Of a stretch of DNA of 11,614 nucleotides, positions 6,311-11,614 are shown piece after piece. The notes under the pieces were generated by a model. That model did not search any database. It was not told the origin of the DNA and worked only from the letters and a program-made list of their open reading frames with translations. Position numbers and translations under genes: made by a program. Position 1 is the stretch's first letter. Each line of letters opens with the position of its first letter. The stretch comes from Spirochaetaceae bacterium (GTDB taxonomy: Bacteria > Spirochaetota > Spirochaetia > Treponematales > Breznakiellaceae), in assembly GCA_031257995.1 (NCBI GenBank), contig JAIRNN010000239.1, positions 1 to 11,614 of the forward strand. The letters are read 5' to 3'.

Positions 6311-7897
6311 CTATCTTATATAGCCGTTGGCAGTTGCCGCCGCGATCCCGTCTTTTTCCCACTGCGCGCCGCCCAGCCGGTCAAACTCGGCAACCCAAGC
6401 CGTCCAGTTGGCGCGAGTCAGTTGCCGCTGTCCGGTTACAAACTCCACCACCCCTTGTTCGTAGAAACGCTTCAGGTCGGCATTTGGGGAGGGCAAGGCA
6501 TCGGCCCCCACATTAGCCGTCCACGGGCGCGTCTGCATATCGACTTGTACATCAAAAGCGCTCATCGTTTTGCCGGAGACCGCCGTCTTGTAGGTGGGAA
6601 GGCGCGCCCGCATCTCAATTTCACCGTTGTAGAACACCATATTCCGCAGTTGGGTAACGATTTGCCCGGCGCCTTTGGTAAAGCCAAGTTCCGGATTCGG
6701 CAGATTGTCGACTGTGGGAATGCCGTTCGCGTCAAGCGTGTAGTTGACCCCTTTCTCGCCCCAGCCTAACAGATAGTAGCCCTCATCGGAAGACATCCAT
6801 TCAAGGAGGCGGGCGATTGCCGGGCCTTTTCCCGCTTGCGCCGCCTTTGTCGATACCGCATAAATACGATAGGCGTTGGTGTACACACCGACAGACTGAT
6901 GACCCTGCGGCCCTTTCGGCGGATCAATCACGATCCATTCGCCGTTGGGAAAATTCTTGTCAAAAGGCGCGTAGTTTGACTCGGCCGCATAGGCGGCGTT
7001 CTGCTCGCGTATAATGCCGAAACGCCCCTGTTTCCAGGCGGCACGGAAATCGTCTTTCTTGTAACTGGTCCAGTTCGGGTCAATGAGTTTTTCATCGACC
7101 ATCGTCTTAACATAGGCGAGAGCATCATAATACTCCGGTTTCCGCACATTGAGCCCCGCGCCAGCCTTGGTGATGTTCCATGTCCCCGGAACGCCAAACG
7201 CGCCGAAGAACGGATCGAAGCGCCGCCCCAAGCCTTCCTCAAAGTTGTTGATCTCGATAAACGCGCCATAGCCATAGGTGTCGTTTCTGCCGTTACCATC
7301 CGGATCCTTCGAGGTAAACGCCCGCATTACTTCAAGAAATTCATCCGTCGTAACGGGGACTTTGAGTCCGAGCTTGTCGAGCCAGTCTTTACGGATGAGA
7401 ACGCCCTCGTTTTTGGCAACGGAACCGGGCGAAGCAAGACCGTAAGACTTCCCGTTCACCGTGGTAAACCCACGGGCATCGGCATCATACTGAATTTTGG
7501 CGCGTGTCGGCATGAGCGGATACAAATCGTCAACCGGCGCGATCAAACCGGCATTGATGAGATTGAGCCAGGGGTCGCGGCGCACCATAAAGAGGTCAGG
7601 CAAAGCATTGGCCGCTCCCGCCGCCTGAATTTTGACATCCTGGTCGTTTTCACTTGAGGGAAGCGCGGAAATTTTCAAATCAATGTTGAGTTTGTCTTTG
7701 ATGAGCTGTAAAACCTTCCAGTCCGCCGGCGGCGGCCCCGCTTCCGTCATCGCCGCGCCGTACCACAACTCAATGGTTACCGGAACGGATGCCGTTCCGC
7801 TGCCCGCTGTCGAATCGCTTTTGCCTCCGGCAAACAGTCCCGCTGTTCCGCTGGCTATCAATACCATAACCAGCCCGATCTTCAATGTTCTCTTCAT
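6311..7897 (-). CDS. ABC sugar-binding protein, LipO/YtcQ-type (SBP1)
   Basis: This encodes a 528-residue solute-binding protein, paralogous to SBP2. The N-terminus MKRTLKIGLVMVLIASG...LFAGGKSD is a signal peptide without a cysteine, so it appears to be cleaved by signal peptidase I and released to the periplasm, unlike SBP2. The mature region starts about PVTIELWYG (39) and carries an EF-hand-like loop DPDGNGRND (198-206) and conserved stretches such as FRAAWKQGRFGI and NYAPFDKNFPNGEW. ATG 7897 is chosen because GGAGG lies 5 bases upstream and the secretion signal starts there; a longer frame reaches 8005 but adds no signal-like residues. It follows the two permease genes after 197 bases and is almost joined to the esterase gene. 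It should deliver oligosaccharide to the LplB/LplC-type permease pair; substrate specificity is inferred from GH105. Confidence 0.93.
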   Translation of the reverse strand: MKRTLKIGLVMVLIASGTAGLFAGGKSDSTAGSGTASVPVTIELWYGAAMTEAGPPPADWKVLQLIKDKLNIDLKISALPSSENDQDVKIQAAGAANALPDLFMVRRDPWLNLINAGLIAPVDDLYPLMPTRAKIQYDADARGFTTVNGKSYGLASPGSVAKNEGVLIRKDWLDKLGLKVPVTTDEFLEVMRAFTSKDPDGNGRNDTYGYGAFIEINNFEEGLGRRFDPFFGAFGVPGTWNITKAGAGLNVRKPEYYDALAYVKTMVDEKLIDPNWTSYKKDDFRAAWKQGRFGIIREQNAAYAAESNYAPFDKNFPNGEWIVIDPPKGPQGHQSVGVYTNAYRIYAVSTKAAQAGKGPAIARLLEWMSSDEGYYLLGWGEKGVNYTLDANGIPTVDNLPNPELGFTKGAGQIVTQLRNMVFYNGEIEMRARLPTYKTAVSGKTMSAFDVQVDMQTRPWTANVGADALPSPNADLKRFYEQGVVEFVTGQRQLTRANWTAWVAEFDRLGGAQWEKDGIAAATANGYIR

Positions 7898-7992
7898 AAT
7901 TTCCTCCATAAAAATATATATTTGAGCGGTCCGGGCAATGCCGCAAACCTGCTCTGTATCCCTATGCGATTGTTTCAAAACCCATTCGTATT

Positions 7993-8043
7993 GAGGCAAA
8001 CACATTGACCGGAGCGCCCGTCAAAGGGCCGGCGATTTGCCTC
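7993..8043 (-). promoter_or_regulatory. Nested stem-loop between permease 2 and SBP1
   Basis: An outer 8-bp stem, GAGGCAAA (7993-8000) with TTTGCCTC (8036-8043), encloses an inner hairpin TTGACCGG-AGCG-CCCGTCAA (8005-8024) with one mismatch. It lies in the 197-base gap where the permease message meets the SBP1 message, the same relative place as the stem-loop before SBP2. No T run follows. It could protect or process the transcript so that binding protein and permease are made in unequal amounts. Confidence 0.5.
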
Positions 8044-8094
8044 GGCTTCCCCCGCCGCTCCTCTAAAATGCTCCACATCTCCCGCATCTCTCAC

Positions 8095-9030
8095 CTACCC
8101 TTTCACGCTCCCCAACATCGTGCCTTTGGTGAAGTATTTCTGGATGAAGGGGTAGGCGATGACCATCGGGATCGCGGCCATGAACACGCTGGCGGCTTTG
8201 ATGGCTTGCACGTTGGCGTTGCCGAAGGCGTTGACTTCGACGAATTCGTTCATGCCGCTGGCCATGAGAATATTGCGTAACAGGATGGGCAGCGGTTGCA
8301 GGGCGTTGGCGTTGATGTAGAGCATCGCGTGAAAGAAGTCGTTCCAGAAGGTGACACCGTAGTAGAGGCCGATGGTCATGATGATGGGCTTGGAGAGGGG
8401 CAGGATGATCTGGAGCAGTATGCGCCATTCCTGCGCCCCGTCCATCCGCGCGCTCTCTTTGAGTTCGTCGGGGATGCCCTCGAAGAAGCCGCGCATGATG
8501 AGGCAGTTGTAGGTACTGATCGCGCCGGGCAGAAAGATGGCCGCGAGGTGGTTGGTGAGGCGCAGTTTGGTGATCACGAGGTAGGCGGGGATCATCCCGA
8601 CGTTGAACAAGTAGGGGATGAGTACGAAGATCGTGAGAAGCTTCCGTCCGGGGAGCGTTTTCACCGACAGCACATAGGCAAGCGGGATGGTGAGGAACAG
8701 CGAGGCCGCCACGCCCATGATGAGGATTTTGAAGCTGTTGCCGAAGGCGTTGAAGAAGCCGTTGTTGCCGAGGAGGGCGCTGTAGGCGGCGGTGGACCAT
8801 TTCCACGGGGCGAGGAACATTCCCTCGAAGTTGCTGCCGATGAAGTCGTTGGGCCTGAACGAGAGGGTGATCGTGCTCCACATGGGGACGGCCACGATGA
8901 TGAATATCAGTATGAGAAACAGGTCCAGGACGCGGTAAAAGACCGTGTCGCCGAGCGAAAGTCTGGTTGCCGCGCTTTTCTTTTTTACGTTGTTCGTTGT
9001 TCTGTTCGTTGTATCGTTCGTTTTTGCCAT
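8095..9030 (-). CDS. ABC sugar permease, YtcP/LplC-type (MalG-like)
   Basis: This encodes a 311-residue inner-membrane permease, the usual length for the LplC/YtcP branch of MalG-like subunits. Six hydrophobic segments are visible, roughly at 34-55, 98-122, 131-152, 163-182, 208-228 and 276-296. The EAA loop that docks the ATPase is at about 192-211 (ESARMDGAQEWRILLQIILP). The C-terminus KYFTKGTMLGSVKG matches the conserved tail of this branch. The start follows an AGGGGGAAATT ribosome site. It begins 15 bases after the stop of the first permease gene, so the two are co-transcribed and should form the heterodimeric channel. No ATPase gene is nearby. Confidence 0.95.
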   Translation of the reverse strand: MAKTNDTTNRTTNNVKKKSAATRLSLGDTVFYRVLDLFLILIFIIVAVPMWSTITLSFRPNDFIGSNFEGMFLAPWKWSTAAYSALLGNNGFFNAFGNSFKILIMGVAASLFLTIPLAYVLSVKTLPGRKLLTIFVLIPYLFNVGMIPAYLVITKLRLTNHLAAIFLPGAISTYNCLIMRGFFEGIPDELKESARMDGAQEWRILLQIILPLSKPIIMTIGLYYGVTFWNDFFHAMLYINANALQPLPILLRNILMASGMNEFVEVNAFGNANVQAIKAASVFMAAIPMVIAYPFIQKYFTKGTMLGSVKG

Positions 9031-9045
9031 AATTTCCCCCTGTCC

Positions 9046-10011
9046 TTAAAATAACGAAGAATCCGTCGCTTTTTTCACCAGCGTGTTGGATATGTAGATG
9101 GTGAAAAGGCCGATAGCGCCCTTGAAGATGCCGACTGCGGTCGCGAGGCCGAACTGGAACTCCAGGAGGCCCTGCCGGTAAACCCATGTGTCGATGATGT
9201 CCGCCACGCTGTAGACCGGGATCGAATAGATCATAAACATCTGGTTGAACCCGGCATCGAGGATCGTGCCCAGTCTGAGCAGTACCACCATCACGATGAC
9301 GGGGCGGATGGACGGCAGGGTGATATACCAGACCCGCTGGAATGCGGACGCGCCTTCCACTTTCGCCGCCTCGTAGAGCGAGGGATCGATGCCCATCAAC
9401 GCCGCGATGAAGATGATCGCGCTCCAGCCCATCTCCTTCCATGCGTCGGAGAGGATGACGATAGCCGGGAAGGTCTTGGTGTCGGTGAGGAAGGCATGGG
9501 GTTGTCCGCCGAAAAACTTGATCACATCGTTCACGATCCCGTCGCCGGGCGCGAGGAGGACGAGCAGGATGCCGTACATGATGACCCACGAGAGGAAGTG
9601 CGGCAGATAGGCGAGCGTCTGCACGAATTTACCGAATTTGGGATGGGTACATTCGTAGAGCGTTACCGCGAGAACGATGGAAACGGGAACGCTCACGAGG
9701 AGTTTTCCAAAACTGTAGAAGAGCGTGTTCCGCAGGAGTTCCCAGAAATAGAACGACCTGAAGAAGGTGAGAAAATGGGTGAAGCCGATCCACTTGCTTC
9801 CCAGCACTCCGTCCAGCGGCATAAAATCCTTGAACGCGATCTGCCCGTTCCAGATGGGCACATACTTGAAAATGACGTAGTAGACAAACGGAATGACCAG
9901 CAACGCGTACACGGACAGATGCCGCCGAATGTCTTTCTTTAGATCCCTTCTTTTGAGTGTACCCGTGACTGCCCGGGTCTCCGTTTTTTCTCTTTTTTCC
10001 ACTTTCTCCAT
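9046..10011 (-). CDS. ABC sugar permease, LplB/YteP-type (MalF-like)
   Basis: This encodes a 321-residue inner-membrane permease and the first gene of the sugar locus. After a charged cytoplasmic N-terminus (1-30) comes LLVIPFVYYVIFKYVPIWNG, the hallmark of the LplB family, then segments at about 98-120, 133-155, 182-205, 236-255 and 288-310. The EAA loop SLYEAAKVEGASAFQRVWYITLP is at 211-233. ATG 10011 is chosen over GTG 10053 because AAGGCGG lies 5 bases upstream of it. The roughly 100-base stretch before it is AT-rich and should hold the operon promoter, but I see only weak candidates (for example TATCCT at about 10045-10050 on the minus strand). With YtcP and YtcQ homologues, B. subtilis YteP imports rhamnogalacturonan oligosaccharides using the shared ATPase MsmX; a similar role is inferred here. 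Confidence 0.95.
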   Translation of the reverse strand: MEKVEKREKTETRAVTGTLKRRDLKKDIRRHLSVYALLVIPFVYYVIFKYVPIWNGQIAFKDFMPLDGVLGSKWIGFTHFLTFFRSFYFWELLRNTLFYSFGKLLVSVPVSIVLAVTLYECTHPKFGKFVQTLAYLPHFLSWVIMYGILLVLLAPGDGIVNDVIKFFGGQPHAFLTDTKTFPAIVILSDAWKEMGWSAIIFIAALMGIDPSLYEAAKVEGASAFQRVWYITLPSIRPVIVMVVLLRLGTILDAGFNQMFMIYSIPVYSVADIIDTWVYRQGLLEFQFGLATAVGIFKGAIGLFTIYISNTLVKKATDSSLF

Positions 10012-10113
10012 AATATCCGCCTTGAGGAACAACCCCTTTATTAAGGATACCACGGTTATTCAGATAAAACAGATAGATTGTTGGATTTTTCCGACATTTA
10101 GCGCCATTTAATG

Positions 10114-10144
10114 TGGGAGCGGGTCGGTGGCAGGGCCCGCCTCA
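10114..10144 (-). terminator. Hairpin at the 3' end of the DUF5131 gene
   Basis: GTGGG-A-GCGGG (10114-10124) pairs with CCCGCCTCAC (10135-10144), ten pairs including one G-T and a bulged A, with a 12-base loop. It overlaps the stop codon of the upstream gene. No T run follows in the direction of transcription, so it is not a textbook intrinsic terminator; it may still separate this gene from the transporter operon that starts about 100 bases on. Confidence 0.35.
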
Positions 10145-10939
10145 CGGCGTATAATTGATGTCCGCCTTAAGCGCCTGGCTATGCTGCAAACGCCGGGGAA
10201 TAACGTAGAGCCTGCCGTCTTTTATGAACCGCGCGCCGGTTTGTTTGAAGACAAACGGTATGCTTGCGGCTTCGCATTGCGCCCGTAACGATAAAAACCA
10301 CTCATACCGGCAGGCGCGGGCATTCGCGCCGGATTCCCCGCCTGCGATGACTTCTTCCAAACCGGGGAACAGGTACGCGGAAATATCAAGCGGTGAAAGC
10401 AGCGGCTCATGGATGAACATCTTGTGCGCTATGGGCAGCGTCCTGAAAAACGGGAGCCGCTCTCCGGCACGGCGCTGATTTTCGCAGGTAACTCCAATCG
10501 TTACGTTTTCATACCCCGCGCCCCAGTCATGGGGAATACAGCCGGGAAACCGCTGAATCCGCTTTGTGATGATGAGGAACGAGCAGTCGCTCCGTTCCCT
10601 GATGATGCGCCACACGTCTTCCCGCCACCTGTCCGCGCCGTCATCCTCCAAAAAAAAGTCGGAACTGAAGCAGGTGTAAAACAGTGAGCCGGGCGGATAT
10701 TTATACGCGCCGTTTGCGTAGCGTTCAATCGGCATATTGAATTGGGCGGTTTTCTGTATGGTACGGCTGTCCCGCCCCCATTTCGCATCCTGCCGATACA
10801 CATAGCAGTTTTCGCATCCTTCGCTGTATTTAAGACATCCATGCCACATATTCCATGTCGCGGTTTTCGGTGTCCAGCCAGACGGCGCGGGACGAATATC
10901 GTCAAAGAGAAAAGCCTGGGCGCACTCCTTGTACAGCAT
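10142..10939 (-). CDS. DUF5131 family protein (phage Gp37/Gp68-like, three-Cys motif)
   Basis: This encodes a 265-residue protein. Family landmarks are WNMWHGCLKYSEGCENCY with Cys35, Cys42 and Cys45 (CX6CX2C), FYTCFSSDFF (87-96), FLIITKR (121-127), GVTCENQ (149-155), HEPLL (177-181), AGGESG (199-204) and FKQTG (231-235). These match DUF5131, found in phages and scattered in bacterial chromosomes, whose activity is not established. The cysteine pattern recalls metal or iron-sulfur binding as in radical-SAM-like proteins, which is inference. ATG 10939 is chosen from homologous length; the frame continues to 11104 but there runs through an inverted repeat (11020-11037) and encodes no conserved residues. 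No clear ribosome site precedes the ATG; TACAAT lies only 6 bases upstream, so a near-leaderless transcript is possible. No phage genes are adjacent, and it is probably an isolated accessory gene unrelated to the sugar locus. Confidence 0.85.
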   Translation of the reverse strand: MLYKECAQAFLFDDIRPAPSGWTPKTATWNMWHGCLKYSEGCENCYVYRQDAKWGRDSRTIQKTAQFNMPIERYANGAYKYPPGSLFYTCFSSDFFLEDDGADRWREDVWRIIRERSDCSFLIITKRIQRFPGCIPHDWGAGYENVTIGVTCENQRRAGERLPFFRTLPIAHKMFIHEPLLSPLDISAYLFPGLEEVIAGGESGANARACRYEWFLSLRAQCEAASIPFVFKQTGARFIKDGRLYVIPRRLQHSQALKADINYTP

Positions 10940-11019
10940 ACGGATATTGTACCCGAACAAGAGGAGGGCGGGAAGAGCGGACTCTTTTTTCCCGGCAATT
11001 CCGATTTTGGAAAAATTTA

Positions 11020-11221
11020 AGAGCCTGTTCAAAAACCCTGTACCAGTGAACAAAGTGGGGAAGTCGCGGCAAATTGCCGACCCCTCGCTCCGGTCCAAGC
11101 TCAAAACCCCCGCCGCCCTCCGCTACCCTCTCTGCGTGGGCTCCGCCCCCGTAACGCCCCCCCACTGAGGGACTTGTTCTCTTCCCCCAAACTGGAACTG
11201 CTTGGTTTTTGAACAGACTCT
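11020..11221. repeat. 202-bp element bounded by 18-bp inverted repeats
   Basis: The left end AGAGCCTGTTCAAAAACC (11020-11037) is the inverse complement of the right end GGTTTTTGAACAGACTCT (11204-11221) at 17 of 18 positions. Weaker complementarity continues inward (left GTGGGGAAG with right CTTCCCCC). The interior contains GC-rich family 2 copy 2. It has the size of a miniature inverted-repeat element but no coding capacity or evident target duplication. A related sequence, TTTTGAAACAGGCCCGCTCT, lies at 11499-11518. Confidence 0.65.
11056..11160 (+). repeat. Second GC-rich repeat family, copy 2
   Basis: This stretch has GTGGGGAAGTC, CCCCTCGCTCCGGTC, CCGCTACCCTCTCTGCG and the block GCCCCCGTAACGCCCC (11145-11160), in the same order as copy 1 at 1658-1735 with insertions between blocks. 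It lies within the 202-bp inverted-repeat element, whereas copy 1 lies just outside the 136-bp one. Confidence 0.55.
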
Positions 11222-11268
11222 AAGATTTGATATAGTTTTAGCAGTAATTCTATCAAGAAAAATAAAAA

Positions 11269-11403
11269 GAGGGGGAAGCCTCCCCCCTTCGCTCCAGCCT
11301 GCTCTCCGGCCGATACGCCCACGCCTAAAGGCGCGTCCGCAAATGCTTGCTCCGCTCTTCACATCCTCCGTTTGGTCTTACGCTATCCCCCTCTTCGGGG
11401 ATT
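11269..11403 (+). repeat. Second GC-rich repeat family, copy 3 (diverged)
   Basis: It begins GAGGGGGAAGCCTCCCCCC, then TTCGCTCCAGCCTG, and later TACGCTATCCCCCTCTTCGG (11379-11398), matching the first and middle blocks of the family. The terminal block GCCCCCGTAACGCCC is absent or changed. It lies 48 bases beyond the right arm of the 202-bp element. Confidence 0.45.
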
Positions 11404-11502
11404 TCCCACCCCCGAAGGTGTCCTAATGGACACATTCCCCCCTCCATCGGTACAACGGGCACAACAAGGGTTGTGCTTGGGCTTAATCCTACGCCAGTTT
11501 TG

Positions 11503-11554
11503 AAACAGGCCCGCTCTATTAATATGGTACGGCTTCGTGGAGCGGGGTCTGTTT
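11503..11554. repeat. Imperfect inverted repeat near the right edge
   Basis: AAACAGGCCCGCTC (11503-11516) can pair with GAGCGGGGTCTGTTT (11540-11554) apart from one or two unpaired bases, with a 23-base loop. The left arm with its preceding TTTTG resembles the right end of the 202-bp element, so it may be another end of the same repeat type. Confidence 0.45.
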
Positions 11555-11614
11555 AGGTGCCGTGCCGGCAAGGGGCACGATGCTGTCAGGGGCGGCGTAC
11601 TGCCGGCCGTGCTG
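11519..11614 (-). CDS. Possible 3' end of a gene entering from the right edge
   Basis: A minus-strand frame open from the window edge gives about 31 residues ending ...GTAPKQTPLHEAVPY before TAA at 11519-11521. The composition is plausible for protein but no family is recognisable, and the frame overlaps an imperfect inverted repeat. It could be a chance open frame. Confidence 0.2.
   Translation of the reverse strand, partial: QHGRQYAAPDSIVPLAGTAPKQTPLHEAVPY

Larger units (their letters stand above)
10940..11614. other. Gene-poor repeat-rich right end
   Basis: No confident gene lies here. It holds a 202-bp element with inverted ends (11020-11221), a second-family GC-rich copy inside it and another from about 11269, an AT-rich stretch (11221-11268), small perfect hairpins at 11418-11433 (GTGTCC-TAAT-GGACAC) and 11459-11476 (GCACAAC-AAGG-GTTGTGC), and an imperfect inverted repeat at 11503-11554. 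The several short open frames overlap these repeats and have no recognisable domains. Confidence 0.55.

Noticed and set aside
7903..7946. AT-rich TATATATT upstream of SBP1 as a -10 box
   Set aside because: Any transcription start from it would fall in or beyond the ribosome binding site, and no well-spaced -35 box fits.
8296..9054. Plus-strand open frame of 252 codons
   Set aside because: Antisense to permease 2; Glu/Asp/Gly-rich composition typical of a shadow frame.
8063..9589. Long minus-strand open frame of 508 codons
   Set aside because: It runs out of frame through both permease genes and gives His/Arg/Pro-rich low-complexity protein without recognisable motifs; a codon-bias shadow.
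11580..11614. ATG at 11580 with AGGGG upstream, open to the right edge
   Set aside because: Only 11 codons are visible, and a minus-strand frame competes over the same bases; too short to support.

Overview
The window looks like a chromosomal segment of a GC-rich spirochaete of the Treponema/Breznakiella kind, possibly insect-gut or rumen. This is inferred from the signal-peptide style ('LFAGG', 'LFGQ'), an outer-membrane barrel protein ending in an aromatic residue, LipO/YtcQ-type binding proteins, and large GC-rich intergenic repeats. No rRNA, tRNA, integrase, transposase or CRISPR array was found. All eight confident genes lie on the minus strand, so transcription runs from right to left.

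Right to left: 11519-11614 may hold the 3' tip of another gene (weak). 10940-11614 is otherwise repeat-filled DNA with no confident gene. 10142-10939 encodes a DUF5131 (phage Gp37/Gp68-like) three-cysteine protein. 10011 down to 2043 is a carbohydrate uptake and processing locus: LplB-like permease, YtcP/LplC-like permease, solute-binding protein 1 (SBP1), an alpha/beta-hydrolase esterase, solute-binding protein 2 (SBP2, about 77% identical to SBP1), and a GH105 (YteR-type) unsaturated glucuronyl/galacturonyl hydrolase. 419-1312 encodes a small outer-membrane beta-barrel protein with its own good sigma70-type promoter. 2-79 may be the 3' tip of a rightward gene (weak).

The working model, by analogy with YteP-YtcP-YtcQ and YteR of Bacillus, is uptake of unsaturated pectin (rhamnogalacturonan-type) oligosaccharides by the permease pair and either binding protein. 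The esterase would then remove acyl groups, and GH105 would remove the terminal unsaturated uronic acid. No ABC ATPase is encoded, so a shared MsmX-type ATPase is expected elsewhere. Each binding-protein gene is preceded by an intercistronic stem-loop and a near-identical leader, which may set SBP expression apart from the upstream genes.

The intergenic DNA is unusually structured. It holds a seven-unit 23/24-bp tandem array rich in CTAG just upstream of GH105, a nested 136-bp inverted-repeat element, a 202-bp element bounded by 18-bp inverted repeats, two dispersed GC-rich repeat families, and many C4-5/G4-5 tri-loop hairpins. These repeats, the duplicated binding proteins and the lone DUF5131 gene are the parts most worth a second look. 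I see no clear evidence of a wholly new multi-gene system.
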